From a virus: a DNA stretch of 37,132 bases. Numbering within the stretch: the stretch's first letter is position 1; every line of letters starts with the position of its first letter. Below are positions 1 to 8,296 of the stretch, in pieces. Under the pieces are notes generated by a model. That model did no database searches. It was given only the letters and a program-made list of their open reading frames with translations, and was not told where the DNA came from. A program made the translations under genes and the position numbers. Where the stretch lies: IMG/VR virus record IMGVR_UViG_3300042301_002201, positions 1 to 37,132 of that record; one strand, written 5' to 3'.

Positions 1-2
1 GC

Positions 3-134
3 TGGAAGGACTCCCAATTTTTGAAAGAGGTCGAGCGGGATAACCCCGAGGTGCGAGTGCGCTGCGGGGCTACACGCTTGCAGGTTGGATGGAGCGGTGG
101 CACAAAACGCAGTAGTCAGAAGTTCACTCTATGA
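3..134 (+). CDS. C-terminal end of a truncated gene, probably a virion protein
   Basis: The frame is open from the window edge and ends in TGA at 132-134, giving the last 43 residues (it begins WKDSQFLKEV and ends SSQKFTL). It shares an ATGA overlap with the next start, as nearly all neighbours here do, which supports it as a real gene end. On a circular map it would follow the scaffold gene at the far end of the window, so a capsid-region or head-completion protein is likely. Too little remains to name it. Confidence 0.6.
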   Translation, partial: WKDSQFLKEVERDNPEVRVRCGATRLQVGWSGGTKRSSQKFTL

Positions 135-385
135 ATGTCGGATCAAACCGCCAACTGGCCGGCGAATACGGTGGCCGGTACATCGACGCCTCCGCGGGCA
201 CTGTGACCGGCAACTGGATGGAGATCCACGCCGTCGCCACGACTATCCTCGGCGCCGTCTCGTCCAACATCACCAACTTCCCCTCCGGCGTGACCATTCA
301 GGCCGGCGACTCGATCTCGGGCGTCTTCACCTCGGTGGCTGTATCCTCCGGGGCGATCATCGCCTACAACCGCAAGTGGGTCTAA
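131..385 (+). CDS. Small beta-rich probable virion protein, 84 aa
   Basis: The ATG overlaps the previous stop (ATGA, 131-134), which fixes the start. The product is rich in Thr, Ser, Val and Gly, with a C-terminal half (GVTIQAGDSISGVFTSVAV, then IIAYNRKWV) that looks like an all-beta domain. It has no signal peptide, membrane segment or Cys. It sits between a truncated head-region gene and fibre-like genes, so a small structural or decoration role is inferred. I do not recognise a named family. Confidence 0.7.
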   Translation: MNVGSNRQLAGEYGGRYIDASAGTVTGNWMEIHAVATTILGAVSSNITNFPSGVTIQAGDSISGVFTSVAVSSGAIIAYNRKWV

Positions 386-386
386 A

Positions 387-626
387 ATGCGTCTCGGACT
401 AGGTCTAGGACTCGGCGTGCAGCAAGCCCTCGGTGGGGCTGGCGGCGGCGCCGACCTGCCTATCATCCGGCGCGACCTGCTGCAGGAGGACGACTTCTTC
501 GTCTTCCTCGAGGACGGCACGTCCAAGATCGTCATCACTTTCGGCACTTTTGATTCCCTGCTGCTTGAGGACGCATCGTTCCTCCTGCGGGAGGACACAG
601 GCAAACTCATCATCCAAGCAAACTAA
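387..626 (+). CDS. Small acidic hypothetical protein, 79 aa
   Basis: This starts one base after the upstream stop. The N-terminus is a short Gly/Leu-rich run (MRLGLGLGLGVQQALGG). It is followed by an acidic part in which the pattern FLEDG / LLLEDA / LLREDTGKL recurs about every 15 residues, suggesting a few short beta repeats (roughly residues 30-77). There is no recognisable catalytic motif. Position between a small virion-type gene and a fibre-type gene suggests a tail or fibre accessory protein. Function unknown. Confidence 0.65.
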   Translation: MRLGLGLGLGVQQALGGAGGGADLPIIRRDLLQEDDFFVFLEDGTSKIVITFGTFDSLLLEDASFLLREDTGKLIIQAN

Positions 627-629
627 GCC

Positions 630-1718
630 ATGGCAGACACAAAAATCACGGCCCTAGCGGCTATCACCACGGTTGATCCGGCAGCGGACGTGCTGCCGAT
701 TGTCGACATCTCGGACACGTCCATGGCGGCCTCTGGCACGACCAAGAAGATCACCAGCAACCAGATCCTGGGAGCCGGCGGCACCGCCACCCTCGCCTCC
801 GCCACCATCACCGGCGCACTGACGGCTAACGGTGGAGTAAGTCTGGCAAATGCGACTGCCATCAATTTTGGTGGTTTGCTGACCATTTATTCCGATACAG
901 CAGCCGGATTGTTTATCCGTGGAAGGACTGTTACTGGAACCACTTTCCAGACGCAGGATGGCACAAATCCGCTGCTAAACATTAGCAATTCCGGAATCTT
1001 CACCTTCGGCGACGGCGCAGGCGGCACTCGGATGACACTGAATGCCACCGGACTTGCAATCGGTGACACTGCTTTCTCTGGTACTCGTTTGACGCTCAGG
1101 GAATCGGCATCACAGCCCAACGCTCTGGCGATGACGAATCGCAACGCTACTCAAACGTGGCGAATCGGAGTCGATGTCAGCGCGGTCGATGACAAGATCC
1201 TCGGGTTCTACGATTCGACCAGCACGACGTTTCGGATGCAGTTGACCGATACGGGAAATCTCGGATTGGGGGTTACGCCGAGTGCGTGGAAGGCTAACCA
1301 CAAAGCAATCCAATTTGGACCATTTAGCACAGGGTACTCTTCAATCTATACAGATGATGCAGCAAACACTTGGTTTAACTCTCTCAATTTTCAGAGCGCG
1401 ACAACTCGACAGTATGTTGCCACCGGAAACGCTGCTGCTTATCGCCTAACTGTAAACGGTCAGCATCAATGGTACACTGATTCAGTTGGTGGTGTTGCAG
1501 GTGGTACTGTATCCTTCACCCAAGCGATGACGCTCGACGCGAGCGGGAATCTTTTGGTGGGACTGACTGCTGCTGGAACCACCGCTGCCAAGACCATCCA
1601 GATCGCCAACGGAACCGCTCCTACTGCCAACGTGACTGGTGGCCAGCTCTACGTCGAAGCCGGTGCGCTGAAATACCGTGGAAGCTCTGGTACCATCACC
1701 ACGCTCGCTAACGCCTAA
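630..1718 (+). CDS. Tail-fibre-like protein, 362 aa
   Basis: The N-terminal ~50 residues ([31 protein letters not shown]) match the attachment-type start common to phage fibre proteins, which sits at the tail-binding end. The rest is Gly/Ser/Thr/Asn-rich and beta-like, with phrases typical of fibres such as [16 protein letters not shown] (about residues 204-220) and a [15 protein letters not shown] end. Bases about 840-1560 look clearly richer in A+T than the flanks, suggesting the middle was swapped in. Likely role: trimeric receptor-binding or fibre-tip component. The receptor cannot be told from sequence. Confidence 0.75.
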   Translation: MADTKITALAAITTVDPAADVLPIVDISDTSMAASGTTKKITSNQILGAGGTATLASATITGALTANGGVSLANATAINFGGLLTIYSDTAAGLFIRGRTVTGTTFQTQDGTNPLLNISNSGIFTFGDGAGGTRMTLNATGLAIGDTAFSGTRLTLRESASQPNALAMTNRNATQTWRIGVDVSAVDDKILGFYDSTSTTFRMQLTDTGNLGLGVTPSAWKANHKAIQFGPFSTGYSSIYTDDAANTWFNSLNFQSATTRQYVATGNAAAYRLTVNGQHQWYTDSVGGVAGGTVSFTQAMTLDASGNLLVGLTAAGTTAAKTIQIANGTAPTANVTGGQLYVEAGALKYRGSSGTITTLANA

Positions 1719-1729
1719 TCCATATCACC

Positions 1730-2152
1730 ATGACCACTATCTCTTGGATCATCGAACGCCTCTTGGTCAAACCGACCGAAGGCAGTCTTACGGACGTTGT
1801 GATTACCGCCGACTGGCGATGCAACGGCACCGATGGCACCTACAGCGGCACCTGCTACGGATCGTCGTCGTTCGCTCCGCCCAGCGGTTCTGGATACACG
1901 CCTTACGACCAACTGACCGAAGCGCAGGTCTTGAGCTGGTGCTTTGCCAATGGCGTCGATCAGACGGCCATCGAAGCGAACGTCACCGCGCAGATCAACG
2001 ACCAGATCAACCCGCCGGTGGTTGCTCCTCCGCTGCCGTGGGCGGCGCAGCCTTCATCGCCGCCGGTTGAAATCGTTCCGCCGCTCGTTGAGCAGAAGGT
2101 GCCGGTTTTGGTTGCGGAGCCGGCCACCGTTGTCGAAGCTCCTGCCGCATGA
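1730..2152 (+). CDS. Hypothetical protein with proline-rich tail, 140 aa
   Basis: This begins 11 bases after the fibre-like gene and overlaps the next gene by ATGA. Residues 1-90 hold a small mixed domain with Trp and Cys (TTISWIIERLLVKPTEG, then DWRCNGTDGTYSGTCYGSS) and a YTPYDQLTEAQVLSWCF helix. Residues about 96-140 are Pro/Val/Ala-rich (NPPVVAPPLPWAAQP, then VEIVPPLVEQKVPVLVAEP), a likely disordered tail. Neighbours suggest a fibre-associated or chaperone-like role. The family is not recognised. Confidence 0.65.
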   Translation: MTTISWIIERLLVKPTEGSLTDVVITADWRCNGTDGTYSGTCYGSSSFAPPSGSGYTPYDQLTEAQVLSWCFANGVDQTAIEANVTAQINDQINPPVVAPPLPWAAQPSSPPVEIVPPLVEQKVPVLVAEPATVVEAPAA

Positions 2153-2304
2153 TTAAGATCGAACTCACACTCCAACAACTCCAACTGCTCCACCAGCTCT
2201 TGGTGATTGGTATGAAGGCCGGCGACGTGAACAATATGCGCGTCGGTCTCCCCTTGGTGGATATCCTAGAAGAAGCTGCGAAAAACCAATCAAATCCCAC
2301 GTAA
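2149..2304 (+). CDS. Small helical hypothetical protein, 51 aa
   Basis: The ATG overlaps the previous stop (ATGA at 2149-2152), and TAA is directly followed by the ATG of the next gene. The product starts MIKIELTLQQLQLLHQLLV, a Leu/Gln-rich amphipathic helix, and ends EEAAKNQSNPT. It is too short to assign. The chain of touching stops and starts into the membrane-protein cluster is the main support. Confidence 0.6.
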   Translation: MIKIELTLQQLQLLHQLLVIGMKAGDVNNMRVGLPLVDILEEAAKNQSNPT

Positions 2305-2484
2305 ATGGACGCATCCAATCACGGCGGTGACACAAATCAGATGATTGTCTCCATGGGGGGAGCAGCAGCGGCCACCGCTGTTTCGTTTATCCCCTGGCTC
2401 ACCGACTGGGTTAGACTTATCACCGCCGTGATTGGCTTACTGTGCGCCATCTACGGTGCGTATCGCTTATTCCGCTCTAAATGA
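2305..2484 (+). CDS. Small membrane protein, holin candidate, 59 aa
   Basis: The start abuts the previous TAA, and the stop overlaps the next ATG (ATGA). After a polar start (MDASNHGGDTNQM) there are two adjacent hydrophobic stretches, about residues 14-31 (IVSMGGAAAATAVSFIPW) and 37-53 (LITAVIGLLCAIYGAYR), then a basic RLFRSK end. Small size, one or two membrane passes and a basic tail next to spanin-like genes fit a holin. That is inference from layout. The start shares an NHxGDTN(K/Q)M phrase with two unrelated early proteins. Confidence 0.65.
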   Translation: MDASNHGGDTNQMIVSMGGAAAATAVSFIPWLTDWVRLITAVIGLLCAIYGAYRLFRSK

Positions 2485-2663
2485 AAAACACCAAGACCAC
2501 TCTCGCCGGTATCGGTGCAGTCCTAGTCGCTGTTGGCGGGGCCATGAAGGCCCTGTTCGACGGTGACCCGACCACCCATCTGGACATCACCACGACCATC
2601 GCAGCGGTCACCGCTGGCATCGGTCTGATCTGGGCCAAGGACGCCGAGAAGAAGCCCGAGTGA
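2481..2663 (+). CDS. Small membrane protein, holin/antiholin candidate, 60 aa
   Basis: ATGA overlap with the upstream gene fixes the start. It has two hydrophobic helices, residues 6-24 (TTLAGIGAVLVAVGGAMKAL) and 38-52 (TTIAAVTAGIGLIWA), joined by a polar loop with DGDPTTHLD, and a charged end KDAEKKPE. This two-pass layout is that of class II holins. Next to another small membrane protein and a spanin-like pair, it may form the lysis cassette. It could also be a membrane protein of other function. Confidence 0.68.
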   Translation: MKNTKTTLAGIGAVLVAVGGAMKALFDGDPTTHLDITTTIAAVTAGIGLIWAKDAEKKPE

Positions 2664-2833
2664 ACTGGATCTACCAGATCCTGAAGGCCCTGCTCGATTG
2701 GTTCCGCGAGACTCCACCCACCGACATCCAACATGGAAAAGCTCCCGAGGCTCTCAAAGACGATCTGGCTGATCGCATTGCTGGACTGCCTCGGTTGCCA
2801 GATGACCAAGGTGGTCCTGGTCCCTTCCGGTGA
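2660..2833 (+). CDS. Possible lysis-associated protein overlapping a lipoprotein gene, 57 aa
   Basis: The GTG start overlaps the upstream TGA (GTGA at 2660-2663). The product begins with a short hydrophobic/amphipathic helix (VNWIYQILKALLDWF) and continues with a charged helical part rich in Asp, Lys and Ala, then a Pro/Gly end. Its last 101 bases also encode the start of the next gene in another frame, as in Rz/Rz1 spanin pairs. The helix is short for a membrane anchor, so the inner-spanin assignment is tentative. Confidence 0.5.
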   Translation: MNWIYQILKALLDWFRETPPTDIQHGKAPEALKDDLADRIAGLPRLPDDQGGPGPFR

Positions 2834-2957
2834 TCCCGTGATGCTCGCGAAGCCTGTGAAGGCCAGCGTCTACGGATTCGATTCAAACAAGAAGCTGGTG
2901 GGGCCGTCCACGGTGACGCTGCCTGCCGGCTGGTACGCACTCCCCAAGTCCCAATGA
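2733..2957 (+). CDS. Small probable lipoprotein, outer-spanin-like, 74 aa
   Basis: It starts inside the preceding gene in a different frame. Residues 1-22 read as a basic n-region, a hydrophobic core (TIWLIALLDCLG) and Cys22, resembling a lipoprotein signal, though the lipobox (CLGC) is not canonical. The mature part (VVLVPSGDPVMLAKPVKASV, then VTLPAGWYAL) is a compact beta domain seen in small phage lipoproteins. An embedded lipoprotein in a lysis region suggests an outer spanin. The stop overlaps the next ATG. Confidence 0.62.
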   Translation: MEKLPRLSKTIWLIALLDCLGCQMTKVVLVPSGDPVMLAKPVKASVYGFDSNKKLVGPSTVTLPAGWYALPKSQ

Positions 2958-3199
2958 TCAACTACAAGGGCAACAAGTTCTCGGGCTACAACAAGCCCAA
3001 GGCAACCCCCGGGGAGCCCAAGAAGTCCGCGGTCTTGGCCAAGGAAAACGGCAAGGTTAAGTTGGTGCGTTTTGGCGACCCGGACATGACCATCAAGAAG
3101 CACATCCCGGAGCGACGGGCCAATTTCCGCGCTCGTCACGGCTGTGACAACCCGGGATCGAAACTCTCGGCCAAGTACTGGTCCTGCAAAGCCTGGTAG
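2954..3199 (+). CDS. Conserved short basic phage protein, 81 aa
   Basis: ATGA overlap with the lipoprotein gene. The sequence is strongly basic with an ordered set of phrases: FSGYNKPKATPGEPKKSAVL, GKVKLVRFGDPDM and ERRANFRARHGCDNPGSKLSAKYWSCKAW. Proteins with this pattern are common beside head-tail genes of short-tailed phages, and their function is not established. The FRARHGC...AKYWSCKAW end has two Cys and one His that could bind metal. DNA-binding or virion roles are both possible. Confidence 0.72.
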   Translation: MINYKGNKFSGYNKPKATPGEPKKSAVLAKENGKVKLVRFGDPDMTIKKHIPERRANFRARHGCDNPGSKLSAKYWSCKAW

Positions 3200-3202
3200 C
3201 CA

Positions 3203-4129
3203 ATGAGAACCGTCACCTACGACTACGTCCTGCAACGCGCCTGTGAGCTCACTGGGCGCGTTTTCTCAACGCTGACCACCGAGGAGTCCAACTTCTTCCG
3301 CACGTTCATCTCCATGTCACTGCGGAGCGCCTGGGAGTGCTTCGACTGGCCCGAGCAGACGGTGTACGAGCAGCAGTACTTCGCGGCCAACTACGATCCG
3401 GCCCAGCTCTACTCAGCCGGCATGGTGGTCTACTTCAAGACCGAGCAGAAGTACTACCAGTACGTCGGCTCGATCAACTCCGGCAACCCTCCGACCACGG
3501 GCGGCCCTGGCGGCACGCTCAATGCCCAGTACTGGGCCGAGGCACTGCCCGACTACGGCAACAATGATGGCAACTGGGACGCGACGACCACCTACACCAT
3601 CGGGCAGATCGTTCTCTATCCCGACACCCAGCGGCACTACCAGCTCTACGCCACGGCACCGGCGGGCACCGTCCCGACCAACTCGGTCTACTGGGGAGTG
3701 CTTAACAAGTTCCTGCGCAACATATCGCAGACCAACAACCCCGACGGCACTACCCGGGCAGTCCCCATCGGTGAGACCTTCTCGGTCTGGCCGGGCGACC
3801 CCCGCGTGTCCTGGCGCCAGCAGGAGGCCACCTACACCTTCACCGACGACGGCGTGCTGGTCGGAGAGCAGTTGCCCTACGTCTGGCTGGAGTTCCGCAA
3901 GACCCCGCCGCTCCTGTCCAGCTCTGCCGAGGCCTCTGCCTACGCTTTTCCCTACCGCTTCTCGGAGATCTGCGCACTCAAGGCCGCGGGCCAGATGCTG
4001 CGGGTCGACGGCAAGATCGACCTGGGCAACCAGTTCTTGGAGTTAGGGGAGGTTGAGCTCACCAAGGAGATCGACAAGGTGGCGCTGCAGGAGAAATATG
4101 TGCGCCAGATAATCGTGCCGTCCCGGTGA
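3203..4129 (+). CDS. Head-tail adaptor / tail tubular A-like protein, 308 aa
   Basis: The N-terminal ~60 residues (ACELTGRVFSTLTTEESNFFRTFISMSLRSAWECFDWPE, in part) and the C-terminal helical part (about 248-308, PYRFSEICALKAAGQMLRVDGK) form the split helical fold expected of short-tail adaptors that bridge portal and nozzle. Two Tyr/Trp-rich modules lie between them, residues about 64-112 (YSAGMVVYFKTEQKYYQYVG) and 125-167 (YTIGQIVLYPDTQRHYQLYA). Both resemble small chitin/carbohydrate-binding beta modules. The next gene encodes the nozzle-like protein, the usual order. The adaptor call rests on pattern and context. Confidence 0.72.
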   Translation: MRTVTYDYVLQRACELTGRVFSTLTTEESNFFRTFISMSLRSAWECFDWPEQTVYEQQYFAANYDPAQLYSAGMVVYFKTEQKYYQYVGSINSGNPPTTGGPGGTLNAQYWAEALPDYGNNDGNWDATTTYTIGQIVLYPDTQRHYQLYATAPAGTVPTNSVYWGVLNKFLRNISQTNNPDGTTRAVPIGETFSVWPGDPRVSWRQQEATYTFTDDGVLVGEQLPYVWLEFRKTPPLLSSSAEASAYAFPYRFSEICALKAAGQMLRVDGKIDLGNQFLELGEVELTKEIDKVALQEKYVRQIIVPSR

Positions 4130-4130
4130 T

Positions 4131-6959
4131 ATGCCTGACCTGCCTCAAATCGGTGCAATCGACGATGGATTCGTTGGAGTGGTATCTCGCATTGACCCTG
4201 CGCTGATCCCGGCCTCCTACGTTTCCAACGCCGTCAACCGACGCTTCGAGGATCAGGTCATCAAGAACCGCTGGGGCATCGTGCAGCCCAAGTGGGGCGG
4301 CAAGTGGGAGTCCCTGAACCGCGTGGTGACGGTGACCTCAAACTCCGTTTTAGCAGTCCCTGTCAGCGGCACTCCCATCCCGCAGAACTCGAGCATCGCC
4401 TCGGATCCAGTCGCCAACGTGCTGGTCTATCCCAACGGCACCCGGTGCCTCTTGGATGACGGGACCAACTGCGTGATGTCGACCGCGGCCATCGCCTTCA
4501 CAGGCCCGCCGGTCAACCGCACCGTCCAGTTCTACAACCAGACGCTGCCTTTTGAGGACATCCTCGGGGTCCTGCCTTACCGCGACCCGGACACCGGGGC
4601 CAACGCCCTCTTGGTTGCAGTCAATGAGGCTCGGGCATCCGACGGCGGTCAGGGCAAGGTCTGGTGCATCCGGCCCAACCAGTCGCCCGTGGAAGTGCCC
4701 ATGAACGGGCACGACATCTACCTCCCGGTGCGCCTCATCCAGGCCACCAACGGCGTGGTCATGCTGCGCCCGGGCAACGCCCGGTACTACTTCGACAGCG
4801 TCATCGGCATCGTTTACGACTCCATCGACACCGAGGGCGGTGATGCGCTTCTGTGCGAAAGCGGTGCCCTGCTTTCCCAAGAGGCGTCCACCGAGGTCAC
4901 ACTGAACGTGGTACCCGACCTGACCACGGGCGACATCGTGACCATCGGTGGTGTGGGCGACGTGGCACCGCTGTGGACCGCCACCCCGGGCTCTGGCCAG
5001 GGCTTCCAGTTCTTTGTCAACGTGGTCAACGAGGAGGTCTCGCTCCACCTGACGCTGATCGACGCCCGTGCTGGCACCAACCCTCTACCGCTCAGCCCCG
5101 AGAACAACGCCCGCTACTACATTGAGCGCTCGGCCAACCTGACCGGATATGACCTGGCGCAGGACATCGTCGACAACCTGAACGACGGGATGCCCATCCT
5201 GATGCAGGGCAACGCCACGTTCCCGTCTGCGCTCGACGCCGGGTTCGACCGGATCCCGTCCACTCTGTCCATCGTCGGCTCTGACTCCACCGGGGACACG
5301 CTGACGGTCTACAACCACAACTTCATCCCGGGCGACCAGGTCTCGATCTCCAACGTGGTTGGAAGCGGCACGGTCAACAACCGGATCTACTACGTCTACC
5401 CGGTCGACAACAACACGCTCAAGCTCTTCAGCGGCACGACCGAGGAGACCGACTCGCTGAACGACGCGGGTCGGGCCATCATCCAGCTCACGACCACCGG
5501 CACGTCGCCCAACATCACGATCAGCGCGGTCACAATCCTCAACCAGGGCTCCGGCTACCTCTCGGCCCCGGTGATCACGGTCAGCTCAACGATTACGCCC
5601 ACCACCGCTGCCAGCCTGACCGCTACCGTCACCAACGGCATCGTCAGCTCAGTGGCCATCGTCAACGGCGGCGCCTATTCCGACGTCCCCACAGCCTCGG
5701 TGGCCATGCCATCCACGTTGGTCGACGTGGACAACAACAACATCACCGGCAGCATCAAACGCTCGAGTGCTTCCGGTTCCTCGGTGCCTCCGGGCCGCGA
5801 GGGCCTGTACTTCCAGAACCGCCTGCTGCTGCTCTACGGCAACGACTACCTGGCCGTCTCCGACGTACTGGACCCGCTGCACTACAGCCCGGTGCTCAAC
5901 GAGTTCAAGCTCAACACCGGCAGCAATGACCGGGTGGTGGCCCTGTACCCGTTCAACACCACCACGCTCTTGGTCTTCAAGGAGCGCTCAGTCCTGGCCG
6001 TGGAGAACCTCTACGGCGACCTGTCGACCACCCGCCTGACCGAGATCACCCGGGAGTTCGGATGTGTGTCACAGGCCTCCATCGCAGGCACTGGCTCCGA
6101 CGTTATCTTCCTGTCCCAACGCGGCATCATCAGCCTCCGCCAGACCGAGTTCGGCATCAGCCAGTCGGTTGTTCTCCCGCTCTCCGACCAGATCCAGAAC
6201 ATCGTCGACGACATCGACCAGGCCTACTGGGGTAATGCCTGCGCGACCTACTTCGCCAACCGCTACATCCTGAGCGTTCCGGTCGAGGGCGGTGACGGCA
6301 CCAACCAGCGCACGCTGGTCTACAACTTCCTGAATAAGGCCTGGGAAGGCTACTGGGAGGGCTCGTTACTCGTTCCGAAGTACTGGTGCCGCGTCATCGT
6401 GGCAGGCACCGACACGCTCTGCTGGGCCGATGAGAGTGGTCTGATCCACCAGTTCGACCCGCTCGGACTTGTGGACGTCAACCTGGCCGGAAACCTCATC
6501 CAGATGTCGACCGAGGTTCGCTTCCGAGGCTACACCGGGGAGGACAACGTCGACCACAAGCAGTGGACCGACATCCAGTTCGAGCTGGGTAACTGGAACA
6601 CCCGCTATTCCATCACCGCGCAGTTCGACGGTGTGAATGAGTCCTACGTTGTTGCCACCGACCAGACCAAGGATCGCACGGTCTACTACACCTACGGAAG
6701 CGGCACCTACAACACCAACAACACCGCCGACAACTTCCTGGCCCCGTACCGCGAGGACTACTCGGTGACCACCCAGTTCCGCACCGGAAACAACGGGTGG
6801 AAGGCCGGCCTGCACCAGTTCTTCAGTCACAAGGCCCGCCTGCGCAAGCACTCGGCCTCTGTGCAGCCCCTGATCACCACCGACCAGGGCTCCCTCGACA
6901 TCTACAGCGCCAAGGTCATCGGCATCGCATTCCGACTCTACGGCAAGAACGACGTCTAA
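4131..6959 (+). CDS. Tail tube / nozzle protein (tail tubular B-like), 942 aa
   Basis: The large size, the position right after the adaptor and the start FVGVVSRIDPALIPASYVSN followed by NRRFEDQVIKNRWG (about residues 14-48) are hallmarks of the nozzle-type tail proteins of podoviruses. The body is beta-rich. Residues about 470-525 carry two GSGY/GGAY...P repeats (NQGSGYLSAPVITV, then NGGAYSDVPTASV), an inserted beta module. Later segments (LYFQNRLLLLYGNDYLAVSD, FNTTTLLVFKERSVLAVENL, GCVSQASIAG) read as beta-propeller-like blades. It probably forms the tail tip through which DNA passes. No enzymatic motif is visible. Confidence 0.8.
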   Translation: MPDLPQIGAIDDGFVGVVSRIDPALIPASYVSNAVNRRFEDQVIKNRWGIVQPKWGGKWESLNRVVTVTSNSVLAVPVSGTPIPQNSSIASDPVANVLVYPNGTRCLLDDGTNCVMSTAAIAFTGPPVNRTVQFYNQTLPFEDILGVLPYRDPDTGANALLVAVNEARASDGGQGKVWCIRPNQSPVEVPMNGHDIYLPVRLIQATNGVVMLRPGNARYYFDSVIGIVYDSIDTEGGDALLCESGALLSQEASTEVTLNVVPDLTTGDIVTIGGVGDVAPLWTATPGSGQGFQFFVNVVNEEVSLHLTLIDARAGTNPLPLSPENNARYYIERSANLTGYDLAQDIVDNLNDGMPILMQGNATFPSALDAGFDRIPSTLSIVGSDSTGDTLTVYNHNFIPGDQVSISNVVGSGTVNNRIYYVYPVDNNTLKLFSGTTEETDSLNDAGRAIIQLTTTGTSPNITISAVTILNQGSGYLSAPVITVSSTITPTTAASLTATVTNGIVSSVAIVNGGAYSDVPTASVAMPSTLVDVDNNNITGSIKRSSASGSSVPPGREGLYFQNRLLLLYGNDYLAVSDVLDPLHYSPVLNEFKLNTGSNDRVVALYPFNTTTLLVFKERSVLAVENLYGDLSTTRLTEITREFGCVSQASIAGTGSDVIFLSQRGIISLRQTEFGISQSVVLPLSDQIQNIVDDIDQAYWGNACATYFANRYILSVPVEGGDGTNQRTLVYNFLNKAWEGYWEGSLLVPKYWCRVIVAGTDTLCWADESGLIHQFDPLGLVDVNLAGNLIQMSTEVRFRGYTGEDNVDHKQWTDIQFELGNWNTRYSITAQFDGVNESYVVATDQTKDRTVYYTYGSGTYNTNNTADNFLAPYREDYSVTTQFRTGNNGWKAGLHQFFSHKARLRKHSASVQPLITTDQGSLDIYSAKVIGIAFRLYGKNDV

Positions 6960-6965
6960 AACACC

Positions 6966-7886
6966 ATGCCACTCTTTGTAACTGTCACCCCGGGCACCAC
7001 GGTCAGCTCCACCACCACGCTGTCGGCCTCGACGCTCAATCTCCTGGGCACGCCCAGCGTCGACATCACCGGCTCGGTCGACGGCGGCACGCTCTCGGTG
7101 GCCGACGGTTCGCTGACTCTTGCCAAGTTCGCTCCGATCTCCGGCAGCCGGCTGATCGGTAATGGCAACGCTGTGTCGGCCTACCCCGCGGAACTCTCCT
7201 CGACCGACCTGGCGTTCACCGCGAGCACGATTAACATCGGCACCGGGGCTGTCACCACCGCCAAGCTGGCCGACTCATCGTCAACCACCACCGGCGTCAC
7301 CTATGCCAAGATCCAGCACGTCACCGATGCGCGGTTGATCGGTCGCTCTGCTGGCACGAACGGCGTCCCCCAGGAGATCACGGTCGGAGCCGGACTGACG
7401 CTGTCTGGGGGAACGCTGTCCAGCGGACTGTTGCGATACACCACGGTGGCCAAGGACATCCCGGTAATGGCTGCAAGTGGAAGCCAAGCGGTGCAGTGGC
7501 TAACCTCGGCCACCGAGCTTCCCGCAGTCACAGGTTCTGTCGTTCCTCAAATCATCCGCGTTGTGCTGCGGTGTAAGACCAATGACGGGCCATTCGTTGT
7601 CGGGAATGAATTGGACATCAACAGCGTAATCAACGAACAGACTTGGAATAGCGCAAACCTGACAAGTGAGTATCCGATCACCATTTCCTCTGGAATGGAT
7701 GGAGCAAGCACCACTGATTTGTTTTTGAACGTCTGGTTCTCCAAATCAAGACCCGGTAACCGGGTTTCTACTGGTGACGCCGACTCGCAGATCGTCTACC
7801 TCGACAGCACCGGGTCTCGCACCGTGTTGACCCGGGCGAACTGGCAGGTCAAAGCCTACCTGCTCTACGCCTCCACCTGGACATGA
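6966..7886 (+). CDS. Second tail-fibre-like protein, 306 aa
   Basis: Residues 1-150 are Thr/Ser/Gly-rich fibre repeats with phrases typical of phage fibres (SLTLAKFAPISGSRLIGNGN, then YAKIQHVTDARLIGRSAGTN and GAGLTLSGGTLSSG). The same YAK...RLIG...EIT module occurs in the 826-residue fibre at 17559. The C-terminal ~155 residues form a different globular domain, partly encoded by more A+T-rich DNA (about 7500-7780), a likely swapped tip. It is probably a fibre or spike attached near the nozzle. The stop overlaps the next ATG. Confidence 0.72.
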   Translation: MPLFVTVTPGTTVSSTTTLSASTLNLLGTPSVDITGSVDGGTLSVADGSLTLAKFAPISGSRLIGNGNAVSAYPAELSSTDLAFTASTINIGTGAVTTAKLADSSSTTTGVTYAKIQHVTDARLIGRSAGTNGVPQEITVGAGLTLSGGTLSSGLLRYTTVAKDIPVMAASGSQAVQWLTSATELPAVTGSVVPQIIRVVLRCKTNDGPFVVGNELDINSVINEQTWNSANLTSEYPITISSGMDGASTTDLFLNVWFSKSRPGNRVSTGDADSQIVYLDSTGSRTVLTRANWQVKAYLLYASTWT

Positions 7887-8296
7887 TCCCGCAGATCACA
7901 GACTACCTTCTGGCCAAGGTGCCCGACAGCTTCAAGGGATGGACCCGCGAGGCAGTCGAGGACTACGTGATGTTCCACGCGGAGCAGGGCACGCTCAAGA
8001 TCGCCTGCCAGGACGACCACGTGGTCGCCGTGCTTGTAGGTTGGCGCCAGACGGGCCCGGAGCCCAAGGCATGGTCGTGGCAGCCAAACGACCCCAATGG
8101 CGACCATTGGTACTGGCACCAGTTCGCTGCCGACTGCGCAGTATTCGCCATGGCAGTGGCGGCTAAGTTCTTTCACGACCGACCGGAGGCTGCAATCCTC
8201 CCGGCCATCGGCTATCGCAACGGCAAACTGACCACCTACAAGAAAGGCTCGATGCCGATCTACCGGGTGGCTCACAAAAAATATGGCATCAGTTGA
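7883..8296 (+). CDS. Possible GNAT / HlyC-like acyltransferase, 137 aa
   Basis: ATGA overlap sets the start. The layout is a helical start (ITDYLLAKVPDSFKGWTREA), a strand pair (GTLKIACQDDHVVAVLVGWR), a polar loop with several His and Trp (PNGDHWYWHQFAADCA), a long helix and a basic end (GYRNGKLTTYKKGSMPIYR). This recalls small acyltransferases of the GNAT/toxin-acylase (HlyC) fold. I cannot point to a diagnostic catalytic pair, so the call is weak. Between fibre and internal-virion genes it might modify a virion protein. Confidence 0.4.
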   Translation: MIPQITDYLLAKVPDSFKGWTREAVEDYVMFHAEQGTLKIACQDDHVVAVLVGWRQTGPEPKAWSWQPNDPNGDHWYWHQFAADCAVFAMAVAAKFFHDRPEAAILPAIGYRNGKLTTYKKGSMPIYRVAHKKYGIS

